Source: Thermoanaerobaculia bacterium
Lineage (GTDB): Bacteria > Acidobacteriota > Thermoanaerobaculia > UBA5066
DNA: 6,097 nucleotides
NCBI GenBank assembly: GCA_017999215.1
Contig: JAGOBQ010000271.1
Span: forward strand, 1 to 6,097
Direction: 5' to 3'
How positions within the stretch are numbered: position 1 is the stretch's first letter; the number at the start of each line of letters is the position of its first letter. The notes beneath the pieces are model-generated. The model was not told where the DNA came from, did not search any database, and saw only the letters and a list, made by a program, of their open reading frames with translations. Position numbers and translations under genes: made by a program. Below are positions 1 to 4,808 of this stretch, one piece after another.

Positions 1-818
1 TCGGGGCGCGCGGCGCGTCCTCGCGGCTGACGCTCCCCTCCTCCGCGGAGCGGCGGCGCGGCGTCGTCGCCTTCTCGTCCGGCAATCACGCCCAGGCGGT
101 CGCGCCCGCCGCGCGCGACCTCGGCGTCCCGGCGACGATCGTCATGCCCGAGGACGCGCCGTCCCTCAAGCTCGCCGCGACGCGAGGCTACGGCGCCGAG
201 GTGATCCTCTACGACCGCCGGAACGAGGACCGTGAGGCGATCGCGCGTCGTCTCGTCGAGGAGCTCGGCGTGACCCTCGTCCCCCCGTTCGACGACGAGG
301 CGGTCATCGCCGGCCAGGGGACGGCCGCTCTCGAGCTCCTCGAAGAGGTGCCCGACCTCGACGCCGTCATGACGCCCTGCGGCGGCGCCGGGCTCCTCGC
401 CGGGACGGCCGTCGCCGGGACGGCGCTCCGGCCCGGCATCCGCGTCTTCGGAGTCGAGCCCGAGGCGGGCGACGACGTCGCGCGCTCGCTCCGCGAGGGG
501 CGTCGCGTGGCGATCCCGGTCCCCGAGACGATCGCGGACTCGCTCCAGACGACGCGGGTCGGCGAGAGGAACTTCGCGATCCTGACGGCCCTCGTCGAGG
601 GGGTCCTCACCGTGAGCGACCTCGAGCTTCGCCGGGCGATGGCCTTCCTCTTCTCGAGGATGAAGCTCGTCGTGGAGCCGGGAGGGGCCGCCGCCGCGGC
701 GGCGCTCCTCGCCGGGAAAGTGCCCGGCGTCGGGGCGAAGCGGGTCGGGGTCGTCCTCTCGGGCGGAAACGTCGACGCGGCACGCTTCGGCGAGCTCGTG
801 TCGGGCCTTCCCGCCTGA
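1..818 (+). CDS. PLP-dependent threonine dehydratase / serine racemase family enzyme, 5' truncated by window edge
   Basis: The frame is open from the first full codon (position 3) to the TGA at 816-818, giving 271 residues. Family members run about 310-325 residues, so some 45-55 N-terminal residues, including the start codon, lie outside. Visible fold-type II PLP motifs are SSGNHAQA (75-98), which cradles the cofactor; PSLKLAATRGYGAEV; GQGT with ELLEE after it; the phosphate-binding glycine loop GGAGL (381-395); EPGGAAA; and SGGNVD (759-776), whose serine normally contacts the pyridine nitrogen. The protein ends about 15 residues after SGGN with no ACT domain, so it resembles the unregulated catabolic threonine/serine dehydratase and serine racemase type rather than biosynthetic IlvA. 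Such enzymes deaminate threonine or serine to 2-oxo acids and ammonia, or racemise serine, in the cytosol; sequence alone does not decide which. Oddity: the codon expected to encode the Schiff-base lysine two residues before RGA reads GGG (3-5). It converges on the barrel gene, with three bases between stops. Confidence 0.9.
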   Translation, partial: GARGASSRLTLPSSAERRRGVVAFSSGNHAQAVAPAARDLGVPATIVMPEDAPSLKLAATRGYGAEVILYDRRNEDREAIARRLVEELGVTLVPPFDDEAVIAGQGTAALELLEEVPDLDAVMTPCGGAGLLAGTAVAGTALRPGIRVFGVEPEAGDDVARSLREGRRVAIPVPETIADSLQTTRVGERNFAILTALVEGVLTVSDLELRRAMAFLFSRMKLVVEPGGAAAAAALLAGKVPGVGAKRVGVVLSGGNVDAARFGELVSGLPA

Positions 819-821
819 CGT

Positions 822-1412
822 TCAGCGGTAGAACGTGGCGCCGAGCGCGACGGACCAGTAGCCGGGCGCGACGTCGAATCCCGCCTTCTCGAGGTCGCCG
901 ATCGAGGTCGGCTCGAGGAAGGTCCAGCGCGCGTCGAGGTGGACGGCGCTCGCGCGCGACGGGCGGACGTCGATCCCGGCCCCCGCGTGGACGGCGAAGA
1001 GGGCCTCGGTCTTCTTGTCCGAGGCCGGATTCCTCCCCTCCGGCGCGGCGCGGACGACGTGGAGCCCGGCTCCCGCGAGGAGATACGGCTGGAGACGCCG
1101 GCGCGAGAAGAAGAAGAGCTGGCCGGTGCCGGTGACGGGCAGCTCCGTGAGGCGGACGAGCGGCCCGTCGCCGTCGCCGATCGTCTCGCGCCGGAAGCCG
1201 AGGGAGCCCTCGAGGCCGAGCGAGCCCGTCAGGCGGTAGCGGACGTGGATCGCGCCTTCGGCCGAGGCTGACTCGGCGGAGCGCGCCTGCCCGAGCCCGA
1301 GGCGGGCCCCGAAGCCGATTCCCGGGTCGGACCACGACTGCGCGGAAGCCGGAGCGGGGAGGAGCGCGGCCGCGAGGCCGAGGAGCGCGCCGAATGAGAA
1401 GGAGTGCTTCAC
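822..1412 (-). CDS. Small exported outer-membrane beta-barrel protein
   Basis: Predicted 196 residues from a GTG at 1412-1410. I chose this start because it gives a textbook signal peptide: basic MKH, a hydrophobic run (GALLGLAAALLPAP), then ASA before QS, with likely cleavage after residue 24. The frame stays open upstream, but that extension is Arg/Pro-rich and lies in the divergent region and the neighbouring kinase gene, so it is probably spurious. The mature part is Gly-rich with alternating polar and hydrophobic residues typical of membrane strands (GIGFGARLGLG, AIHVRYRLTGSLGLEGSLGF, PYLLAGAGLHVV, FAVHAGAGIDVR, VHLDARWTFLEP, YWSVALGATFYR). It fits the OmpA-like or outer-membrane-protein beta-barrel families of about 180-200 residues. 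It probably sits in the outer membrane; no ligand or activity can be read. The last residue is Arg after FY, not the usual terminal aromatic. No convincing Shine-Dalgarno precedes the GTG; an overlapping ATG at 1423-1421 is out of frame and stops after four codons. Confidence 0.8.
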   Translation of the reverse strand: MKHSFSFGALLGLAAALLPAPASAQSWSDPGIGFGARLGLGQARSAESASAEGAIHVRYRLTGSLGLEGSLGFRRETIGDGDGPLVRLTELPVTGTGQLFFFSRRRLQPYLLAGAGLHVVRAAPEGRNPASDKKTEALFAVHAGAGIDVRPSRASAVHLDARWTFLEPTSIGDLEKAGFDVAPGYWSVALGATFYR

Positions 1413-1426
1413 GGAGGCCCCATGGT

Positions 1427-1442
1427 AACGGCACGGACCGTT
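1427..1442. repeat. Perfect 5-bp inverted repeat in the divergent region
   Basis: AACGG at 1427-1431 pairs with CCGTT at 1438-1442 across six bases (CACGGA). It lies just upstream of the larger dyad, between that and the barrel gene start. It could be a second operator half-site pair or chance; five-base arms alone are weak evidence. Confidence 0.25.
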
Positions 1443-1446
1443 CGGA

Positions 1447-1468
1447 GGGCGATCGTCGATAATCGCCC
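1447..1468. repeat. Perfect 7-bp inverted repeat, candidate operator
   Basis: GGGCGAT at 1447-1453 and ATCGCCC at 1462-1468 are exact reverse complements separated by eight bases, making a 22-base dyad. It covers the candidate -10 box and ends three bases before the kinase GTG. Inside it lies a smaller dyad, CGATAATCG (1457-1465). Its position fits an operator that would block the kinase promoter, or a hairpin at the 5' end of a transcript leaving the other way. GC-rich DNA throws up short dyads by chance, so the position carries most of the weight. Confidence 0.4.
1458..1463 (+). promoter_or_regulatory. Candidate -10 box (GATAAT) for the kinase gene
   Basis: GATAAT matches the sigma-70 consensus TATAAT at five of six positions. 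Transcription would start about 7 bases downstream, near 1470-1471, almost exactly at the GTG at 1472. That predicts a leaderless or near-leaderless mRNA, which agrees with the lack of any Shine-Dalgarno upstream of that GTG. The -35 region is weak: with an 18-base spacer it reads CGGACC (1434-1439), matching only the GAC core of TTGACA. The reverse complement around 1464-1459 reads GATTAT, a poorer -10 for the barrel gene. Confidence 0.35.
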
Positions 1469-1471
1469 GAC

Positions 1472-4270
1472 GTGAGCAGAAGGAAGAGCTGGCAGGAGGA
1501 CCTGATCCCGGTTGCGGTGGCGGTGCTCGCCCAGGTCGCGATGCTCCGGTTCGTCGACTGGGCGAACGCGAACCTCGCCACGCAGCCGATCGCCCGGGAG
1601 TGGTACGACCACCGGTTCTACTACGCACCCCAGCTCCTCGGGATCCTGATCCTGCTGCTCCTGCTGCGCGCGTTCCGGAGCTTCCTGCAGGAGCAGGGGG
1701 TGAGGGTGCGCGACTTCCTCCGGTCTTCGGTCGTCGTCCTCCTCCTCGCGATCGTCGTCGTCGTCGCCGTGCACATGGACCAGCTCGTCGCCCTACTGGG
1801 GCGCTTCGTCCCGGCTGCGGCCGACGCCGCGCGGTACCTCCGCCGGGCGCCGGCCTACGAGCTTCTCTCCCGCTACAGCCTCGCCCGTCTCGGGGTGGAC
1901 CTCGTCGCCGTCGGGCTGTTCCTCCTCACGCTCCGCGGGTCCCGTCCCAAGAGCCCGGACCTCGTCGCCGCGAAGGAGGCTTCCCGGGCCGGCGACTTCG
2001 GCCGCGCGGGCGAGCTCTACCTCAAGGTCGGAGACGTGGACGAGGCGAAGCGGGCGTTCCGCAAGGCGAAGCTCCCCGCACGGGTCGCCGCTCTCGAGCT
2101 CCGGCAGGGGAACGCCCGGGCCGCGGCCGAGCTCTGGGAGGAGGCGGGAGAGGCCTGGGCCTGGGAAGCCGCCCGCGCCTGGGAGGCCGCCGGAGAGCCC
2201 GCGAAGTTCGAGTCCGCCCGGAACCGCGCCCTCGTCGAGGCGCGCCAGGCCGCCCGCTGGGACCGTCTCGCCGAGGTCGCGGAGGCGGCCGGAGACCGCG
2301 CCGGCCTCGCGGACGCGACGCGGAAGATCGCGGAAGCCGCGAAACCCGGCGGCGGCCGGAACGCCCTCTGGAAGCGGGCCGCGGAGACGGCCCGCGCCGC
2401 CGGCCGGACGCTCGAGGCGGCCGAGGCGTTCCGCTTCGCGGGAGAGCCTCTCGAGGCGGGCGCGCTCTTCCTCGAGGCCGAAAGGCCGCAGGACGCGGCG
2501 CGCGAGCTGGAGCGGGGAGGCGACCTCGCAGGGGCCGCAATAGCCTGGTCCCGCGCCGGGCAGACGAAGACGGCTGCCGAGCTGCGGGCGCGGGACCTCG
2601 AAGGTCAGGCCGACTGGAGCGGGGCGGCCGATGCCTGGGCCGAGGCCGGCAACTGGGAGAAGGCTGCGCTCATGTACGAGCGGGCAATCCGGCCCGCGGA
2701 CGCGGCCCGGGCGTTCGGCCACGCGGGCCGGCACGAGAGGGCGGCGGCGCTGTTCCAGAAGGCGGGCCTCCTCGCCGAGGCGGCCGCGGCGTTCGAGGCG
2801 GCTGCGAAGCCCGAGGCGGCCGCCGCGCTCTACAAGGACCTCCGCGACTGGGAGCGCTCCATCTCCCTCTACCGCGCGTCCGGGCGCTTCGCCGAGGCGG
2901 CTCAGCTCCTCCAGGAGCAGGGGAATTTCGAGGAGGCGACGTCGCTCTTCCTGCGCGCCGGCCGGAACCTCGACGCGGCGCGCAGCGCGCTCCGGAACGG
3001 CTCGCGGGAGAAGGCCTGGGACCTCCTGACGACGGTTCGGCGGGCCGACCCCGGCGTCGCCGAGGTCTTCCTCGAGCTCGGAGAGGCGCACCTGGCGAAC
3101 GGCGAGGCGAAGGACGCGGTACACGTTCTCCGGGAGCTCCTCGGCCACAAGCCGGTCGACGCGACGACGATCGAAGCGCAGGAGGCGTTCGCCCGCGCCC
3201 TCGAGGCGGCGGGCGACCTGGCGGGAGCGCACGCGAGGCTGACCCAGATCGCGGACGTCGATCCCGGATTCCGGAACGCGTTCTCGCGGGCGGTGGCGCT
3301 CGATCGACGCCTTGCCGAAGGGGGTGGTCCGATCGCCCCTGCCGTCGAGACCTCCTCCCCGGCCTCTGCGCGGCCGGCGGTGCCGACGGGATTCGTCCCG
3401 TCCCTCGCGTCGTCCACGGGCCGGGACCCCTCGGGCACGTTCCAGGCGATGGCGACCCCCGGCGGGATCGCGGCGTCGGGCCGGCCCGAGGCACGCTACG
3501 AGATCGTCGCGGAGGTCGGCCGCGGCGGCATGGGGATCGTCCACAAGGCCTTCGACCACAAGCTCGAGCGCCACGTCGCCCTCAAGATCCTCCCCGGGCA
3601 GCTCTGGGGCGACGAGACGGCGATGCGCTACTTCATCCGCGAGGCGCGGGCGATCGCGGCGCTCAAGCACCCGAACATCGTCGGCCTCTACGATTTCGGG
3701 GAGGGGTTCGGGAGCGCCTACCTCGCGATGGAGTTCCTGGAGGGGCCGAACCTTCAGTCGCTCCTGAAGAACGACCCGGAGCGCCTGAAGAAGTGCTGGA
3801 AGGACTACTTCGTCCAGTCGGCCCGGGGCCTCGCGGCCGCCCACGCCAAGGGGATCCTCCACCGCGACCTGAAGCCGGCGAACCTCGTGCTCGACGAGCA
3901 CGGCATCCTCCGGATACTGGACTTCGGCCTGGCCCGGCCGGAAGCCGATTCCGGCTCGACGTCGAAGCTGATCGGAACGCCGGCCTTCTTCCCGCCGGAG
4001 GTCCTGCGGGGAGAGGCGGCCTCTCCCGCCTCGGACGTCTACTCTCTCGGCGCCACGTTCTACACGCTCGCCGCCGGCCGCTGGCCGTACGTCGGCGAGG
4101 ACGTCCTCGTCGCCCGGCTGGAGCGCGACCCGGACGACCCGCGGCCGTTCGCGCCCTGGCTCCACGAGGACGAGGTGCTCGTCCTCCTCCGCTCGATCGC
4201 CCGGCACCGCCCCGAGCGCTACCAGGACGGTGGCGAGCTGCTCGGCGCGCTCCTCAGCCTCGAGGCCTGA
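1472..4270 (+). CDS. Membrane-anchored helical-repeat Ser/Thr protein kinase (4 TM - 13-residue repeats - TPR - kinase)
   Basis: Predicted 932 residues from GTG 1472 to TGA 4268-4270. Four hydrophobic helices lie at about residues 11-28, 51-68, 86-106 and 139-155; flanking basic residues (RRK; RAFR; RGSRPK) predict that both N-terminus and post-TM4 region are cytoplasmic. Residues 174-522 are a helical solenoid built largely of 13-residue units (G-x4-A-A-x-L/A-F/Y-x2-A), and 528-611 resemble two ordinary TPR units. A Pro/Ser/Ala-rich linker (617-673) leads to a Hanks-type kinase domain at 676-928. Its key residues are all present: GRGGMG loop 683-688, VALK lysine K705, helix-C E724, HRDLKPAN with D799 and N804, DFG with D817, GTPAFFPPE at 835-843 (PPE in place of APE), DVYSLG at 855-860 and a helix-I region arginine in RPERYQ. 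It should phosphorylate Ser/Thr on cytoplasmic proteins, with the repeats probably binding a partner or signal; substrate unknown. The start is moderately certain: there is no upstream Shine-Dalgarno, and the internal AGGAGG (1494-1499) has no well-spaced start codon. The 3' end overlaps the opposing YkgJ-type gene by 17 bases. Confidence 0.93.
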   Translation: MSRRKSWQEDLIPVAVAVLAQVAMLRFVDWANANLATQPIAREWYDHRFYYAPQLLGILILLLLLRAFRSFLQEQGVRVRDFLRSSVVVLLLAIVVVVAVHMDQLVALLGRFVPAAADAARYLRRAPAYELLSRYSLARLGVDLVAVGLFLLTLRGSRPKSPDLVAAKEASRAGDFGRAGELYLKVGDVDEAKRAFRKAKLPARVAALELRQGNARAAAELWEEAGEAWAWEAARAWEAAGEPAKFESARNRALVEARQAARWDRLAEVAEAAGDRAGLADATRKIAEAAKPGGGRNALWKRAAETARAAGRTLEAAEAFRFAGEPLEAGALFLEAERPQDAARELERGGDLAGAAIAWSRAGQTKTAAELRARDLEGQADWSGAADAWAEAGNWEKAALMYERAIRPADAARAFGHAGRHERAAALFQKAGLLAEAAAAFEAAAKPEAAAALYKDLRDWERSISLYRASGRFAEAAQLLQEQGNFEEATSLFLRAGRNLDAARSALRNGSREKAWDLLTTVRRADPGVAEVFLELGEAHLANGEAKDAVHVLRELLGHKPVDATTIEAQEAFARALEAAGDLAGAHARLTQIADVDPGFRNAFSRAVALDRRLAEGGGPIAPAVETSSPASARPAVPTGFVPSLASSTGRDPSGTFQAMATPGGIAASGRPEARYEIVAEVGRGGMGIVHKAFDHKLERHVALKILPGQLWGDETAMRYFIREARAIAALKHPNIVGLYDFGEGFGSAYLAMEFLEGPNLQSLLKNDPERLKKCWKDYFVQSARGLAAAHAKGILHRDLKPANLVLDEHGILRILDFGLARPEADSGSTSKLIGTPAFFPPEVLRGEAASPASDVYSLGATFYTLAAGRWPYVGEDVLVARLERDPDDPRPFAPWLHEDEVLVLLRSIARHRPERYQDGGELLGALLSLEA
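1991..2146 (+). repeat. First block of 13-residue helical repeats in the kinase protein (4 units)
   Basis: Residues 174-225 divide into four consecutive 13-residue units beginning GDFGRAGELYLKV, GDVDEAKRAFRKA, KLPARVAALELRQ and GNARAAAELWEEA. Each appears to be one short amphipathic helix with Ala at positions 6-7, an aromatic or Leu near position 10 and a turn at Gly/Asp. A less regular helical stretch (226-310) follows before the next block. Confidence 0.75.
2402..2557 (+). repeat. Second block of 13-residue helical repeats (4 units)
   Basis: Residues 311-362 form four units starting GRTLEAAEAF, GEPLEAGALF, ERPQDAAREL and GDLAGAAIAW, each exactly 13 residues. They are followed by one 17-residue spacer unit (363-379) and then the main array. 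Confidence 0.75.
2609..3037 (+). repeat. Main uninterrupted array of eleven 13-residue repeats (39-base period)
   Basis: Residues 380-522 divide without any insertion into eleven 13-residue units. Examples are ADWSGAADAWAEA, GNWEKAALMYERA, GRHERAAALFQKA, GRFAEAAQLLQEQ and GNFEEATSLFLRA. The consensus is G/A at 1, polar residues at 2-5, Ala at 6-7, Leu or Ala at 9, aromatic or Leu at 10 and Ala at 13. The DNA copies are diverged, so the repeat is conserved at protein level rather than recently duplicated. Two units would make one helical hairpin of 26 residues, as in alpha-solenoids of the TPR/coatomer/IFT type. Confidence 0.85.
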
Positions 4271-4775
4271 CGGGGGCGCGACGGCCCGGCGCGGGCCTCC
4301 CGCGGCGCACCGCGCCCGACGCCCGGGCCGGAGCGTCACCTCGCACGGCCGGCGGGAGGATCCCCTTCGCGAGACACCGCGCGAAGAGCGCGGGGCGGTG
4401 CGACCGAAGCCAGGCGCCGAGGGCGGGTCCGTCGTCGAAGCGGACCTTCTCCGGCGCCTCCGCGCTCGTCCCCTCGCAGCCGTCGACGTCGTACTCGCGG
4501 CAGAGGGTGGGGCGGTTCTCGTAGACGCCGCAGAGGCCGTCCGGGCGGAGGTTCTCGCAGTCGGCGGGGAAGAGGACGAACCAGTCGCCGTCGTGCGATT
4601 GGTAGACCGAGACGTTCCTGTGGTAAACGAGCCAGAGCGCCGTCGAGACGCCGCTCACGGTCACGGGGCCGTCGATGCCGACCGCGACGTACCGGCAGCA
4701 CTTGCCGCAGGGGGGGCAGACGGTTGCGGGGTCGGGAGCGGCTGAGTGGGTCGGCAGATTCGGCAGGCTCGGCAT
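4254..4775 (-). CDS. YkgJ-family cysteine-cluster (putative metal-binding) protein
   Basis: Predicted 173 residues from ATG 4775-4773 to the stop at 4256-4254. The signature is C20-x2-C23-x2-C26-C27, then C73, C82, C92 and C100, in the arrangement CENLRPDGLCGVYENRPTLCREY. This is the eight-cysteine pattern of the YkgJ/UPF0153 family (CxxCxxCC zinc- or iron-chelating domain). The metal is thought to be zinc or an Fe-S cluster; biochemical function is generally unknown, and the protein should be cytosolic. The conserved domain ends near residue 140. The last 29 residues (145-173) are an Arg/Pro/Ala-rich tail reading into the end of the opposing kinase gene. The start is the only ATG close to the Cys motif, but it lacks a visible Shine-Dalgarno; the frame is open upstream into the divergent oxidoreductase gene, where it is unlikely to be real. 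It is divergent from the oxidoreductase, with 33 bases between starts. Confidence 0.85.
   Translation of the reverse strand: MPSLPNLPTHSAAPDPATVCPPCGKCCRYVAVGIDGPVTVSGVSTALWLVYHRNVSVYQSHDGDWFVLFPADCENLRPDGLCGVYENRPTLCREYDVDGCEGTSAEAPEKVRFDDGPALGAWLRSHRPALFARCLAKGILPPAVRGDAPARASGAVRRGRPAPGRRAPVRPRG
4283..4297 (+). terminator. Short GC hairpin just after the kinase stop, possible weak terminator
   Basis: GGCCCG (4283-4288) and CGGGCC (4292-4297) form a perfect 6-bp stem with a three-base loop, 12 bases after the kinase stop codon. No T-tract follows, so it is not a classical intrinsic terminator, and it lies inside the coding tail of the opposing gene. It may slow or help end transcription between the two convergent genes, or be chance in GC-rich DNA. 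Confidence 0.2.
4751..4774. repeat. Three TCGGCA direct repeats, 9-base period
   Basis: TCGGCA occurs exactly at 4751-4756, 4760-4765 and 4769-4774, with three-base spacers GAT and GGC. The repeats cover the first codons of the YkgJ-type gene, where on the minus strand they encode its MPSLPNLPT start (a repeated Leu-Pro every three residues), and lie 35-58 bases upstream of the oxidoreductase ATG. They may be coding low complexity or a tandem binding site for an oxidoreductase regulator. Confidence 0.45.
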
Positions 4776-4808
4776 CGAAGGCGGGAGTTTCCACGGGAAG
4801 GGGGAGAA
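4776..4808. promoter_or_regulatory. Divergent leader between YkgJ-type and oxidoreductase genes, with a strong ribosome binding site
   Basis: The 33-base gap carries AAGGGGG (4798-4804), a six-of-seven match to AAGGAGG, four bases before the ATG at 4809. This site fixes the oxidoreductase start and argues against the upstream in-frame GTG at 4746. I see no convincing -10/-35 pair in the gap, so the oxidoreductase promoter probably lies within the 5' end of the YkgJ-type gene. Confidence 0.6.

Larger units (their letters stand above)
1413..1471. promoter_or_regulatory. Divergent control region between the barrel and kinase genes
   Basis: This 59-base stretch separates two outward-facing GTG starts, so it must hold or overlap promoters for both unless they lie inside the genes. 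It contains two perfect inverted repeats (1427-1442 and 1447-1468) and a -10-like box. It also includes one of the few AT-containing patches in the window (GATAAT). No regulator gene lies beside it, so any binding protein is unknown. Assignment as a promoter region rests on gene orientation and these motifs, not on an experiment. Confidence 0.55.

Noticed and set aside
819..821. Terminator between the dehydratase and barrel genes
   Set aside because: Only three bases separate the stops, and I found no stem-loop with a T-tract around the junction.
939..1271. Plus-strand open frame antisense to the barrel gene
   Set aside because: Charged low-complexity translation with no motif, whereas the minus strand encodes a signal peptide and barrel-like strands.
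1413..1628. N-terminal extension of the barrel protein to an ATG at 1628
   Set aside because: The extra 72 residues are Arg/Ser/Pro-rich, overlap the divergent kinase gene and would bury a perfect signal peptide inside the protein.
1793..4339. An 848-codon open frame antisense to the kinase gene
   Set aside because: It is a by-product of GC-rich codon bias. Its translation is Arg/Pro/Gly/Glu-rich low complexity with no recognisable domain, while the plus frame encodes a clear membrane-repeat-kinase protein with all kinase motifs.
1600..4524. A 974-codon open frame on the plus strand, shifted relative to the kinase
   Set aside because: Translation is dominated by Arg, Gly, Pro and Ala with no domain, and it runs through the kinase stop into the opposing YkgJ-type gene. 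This is typical of an off-frame shadow in GC-rich DNA.
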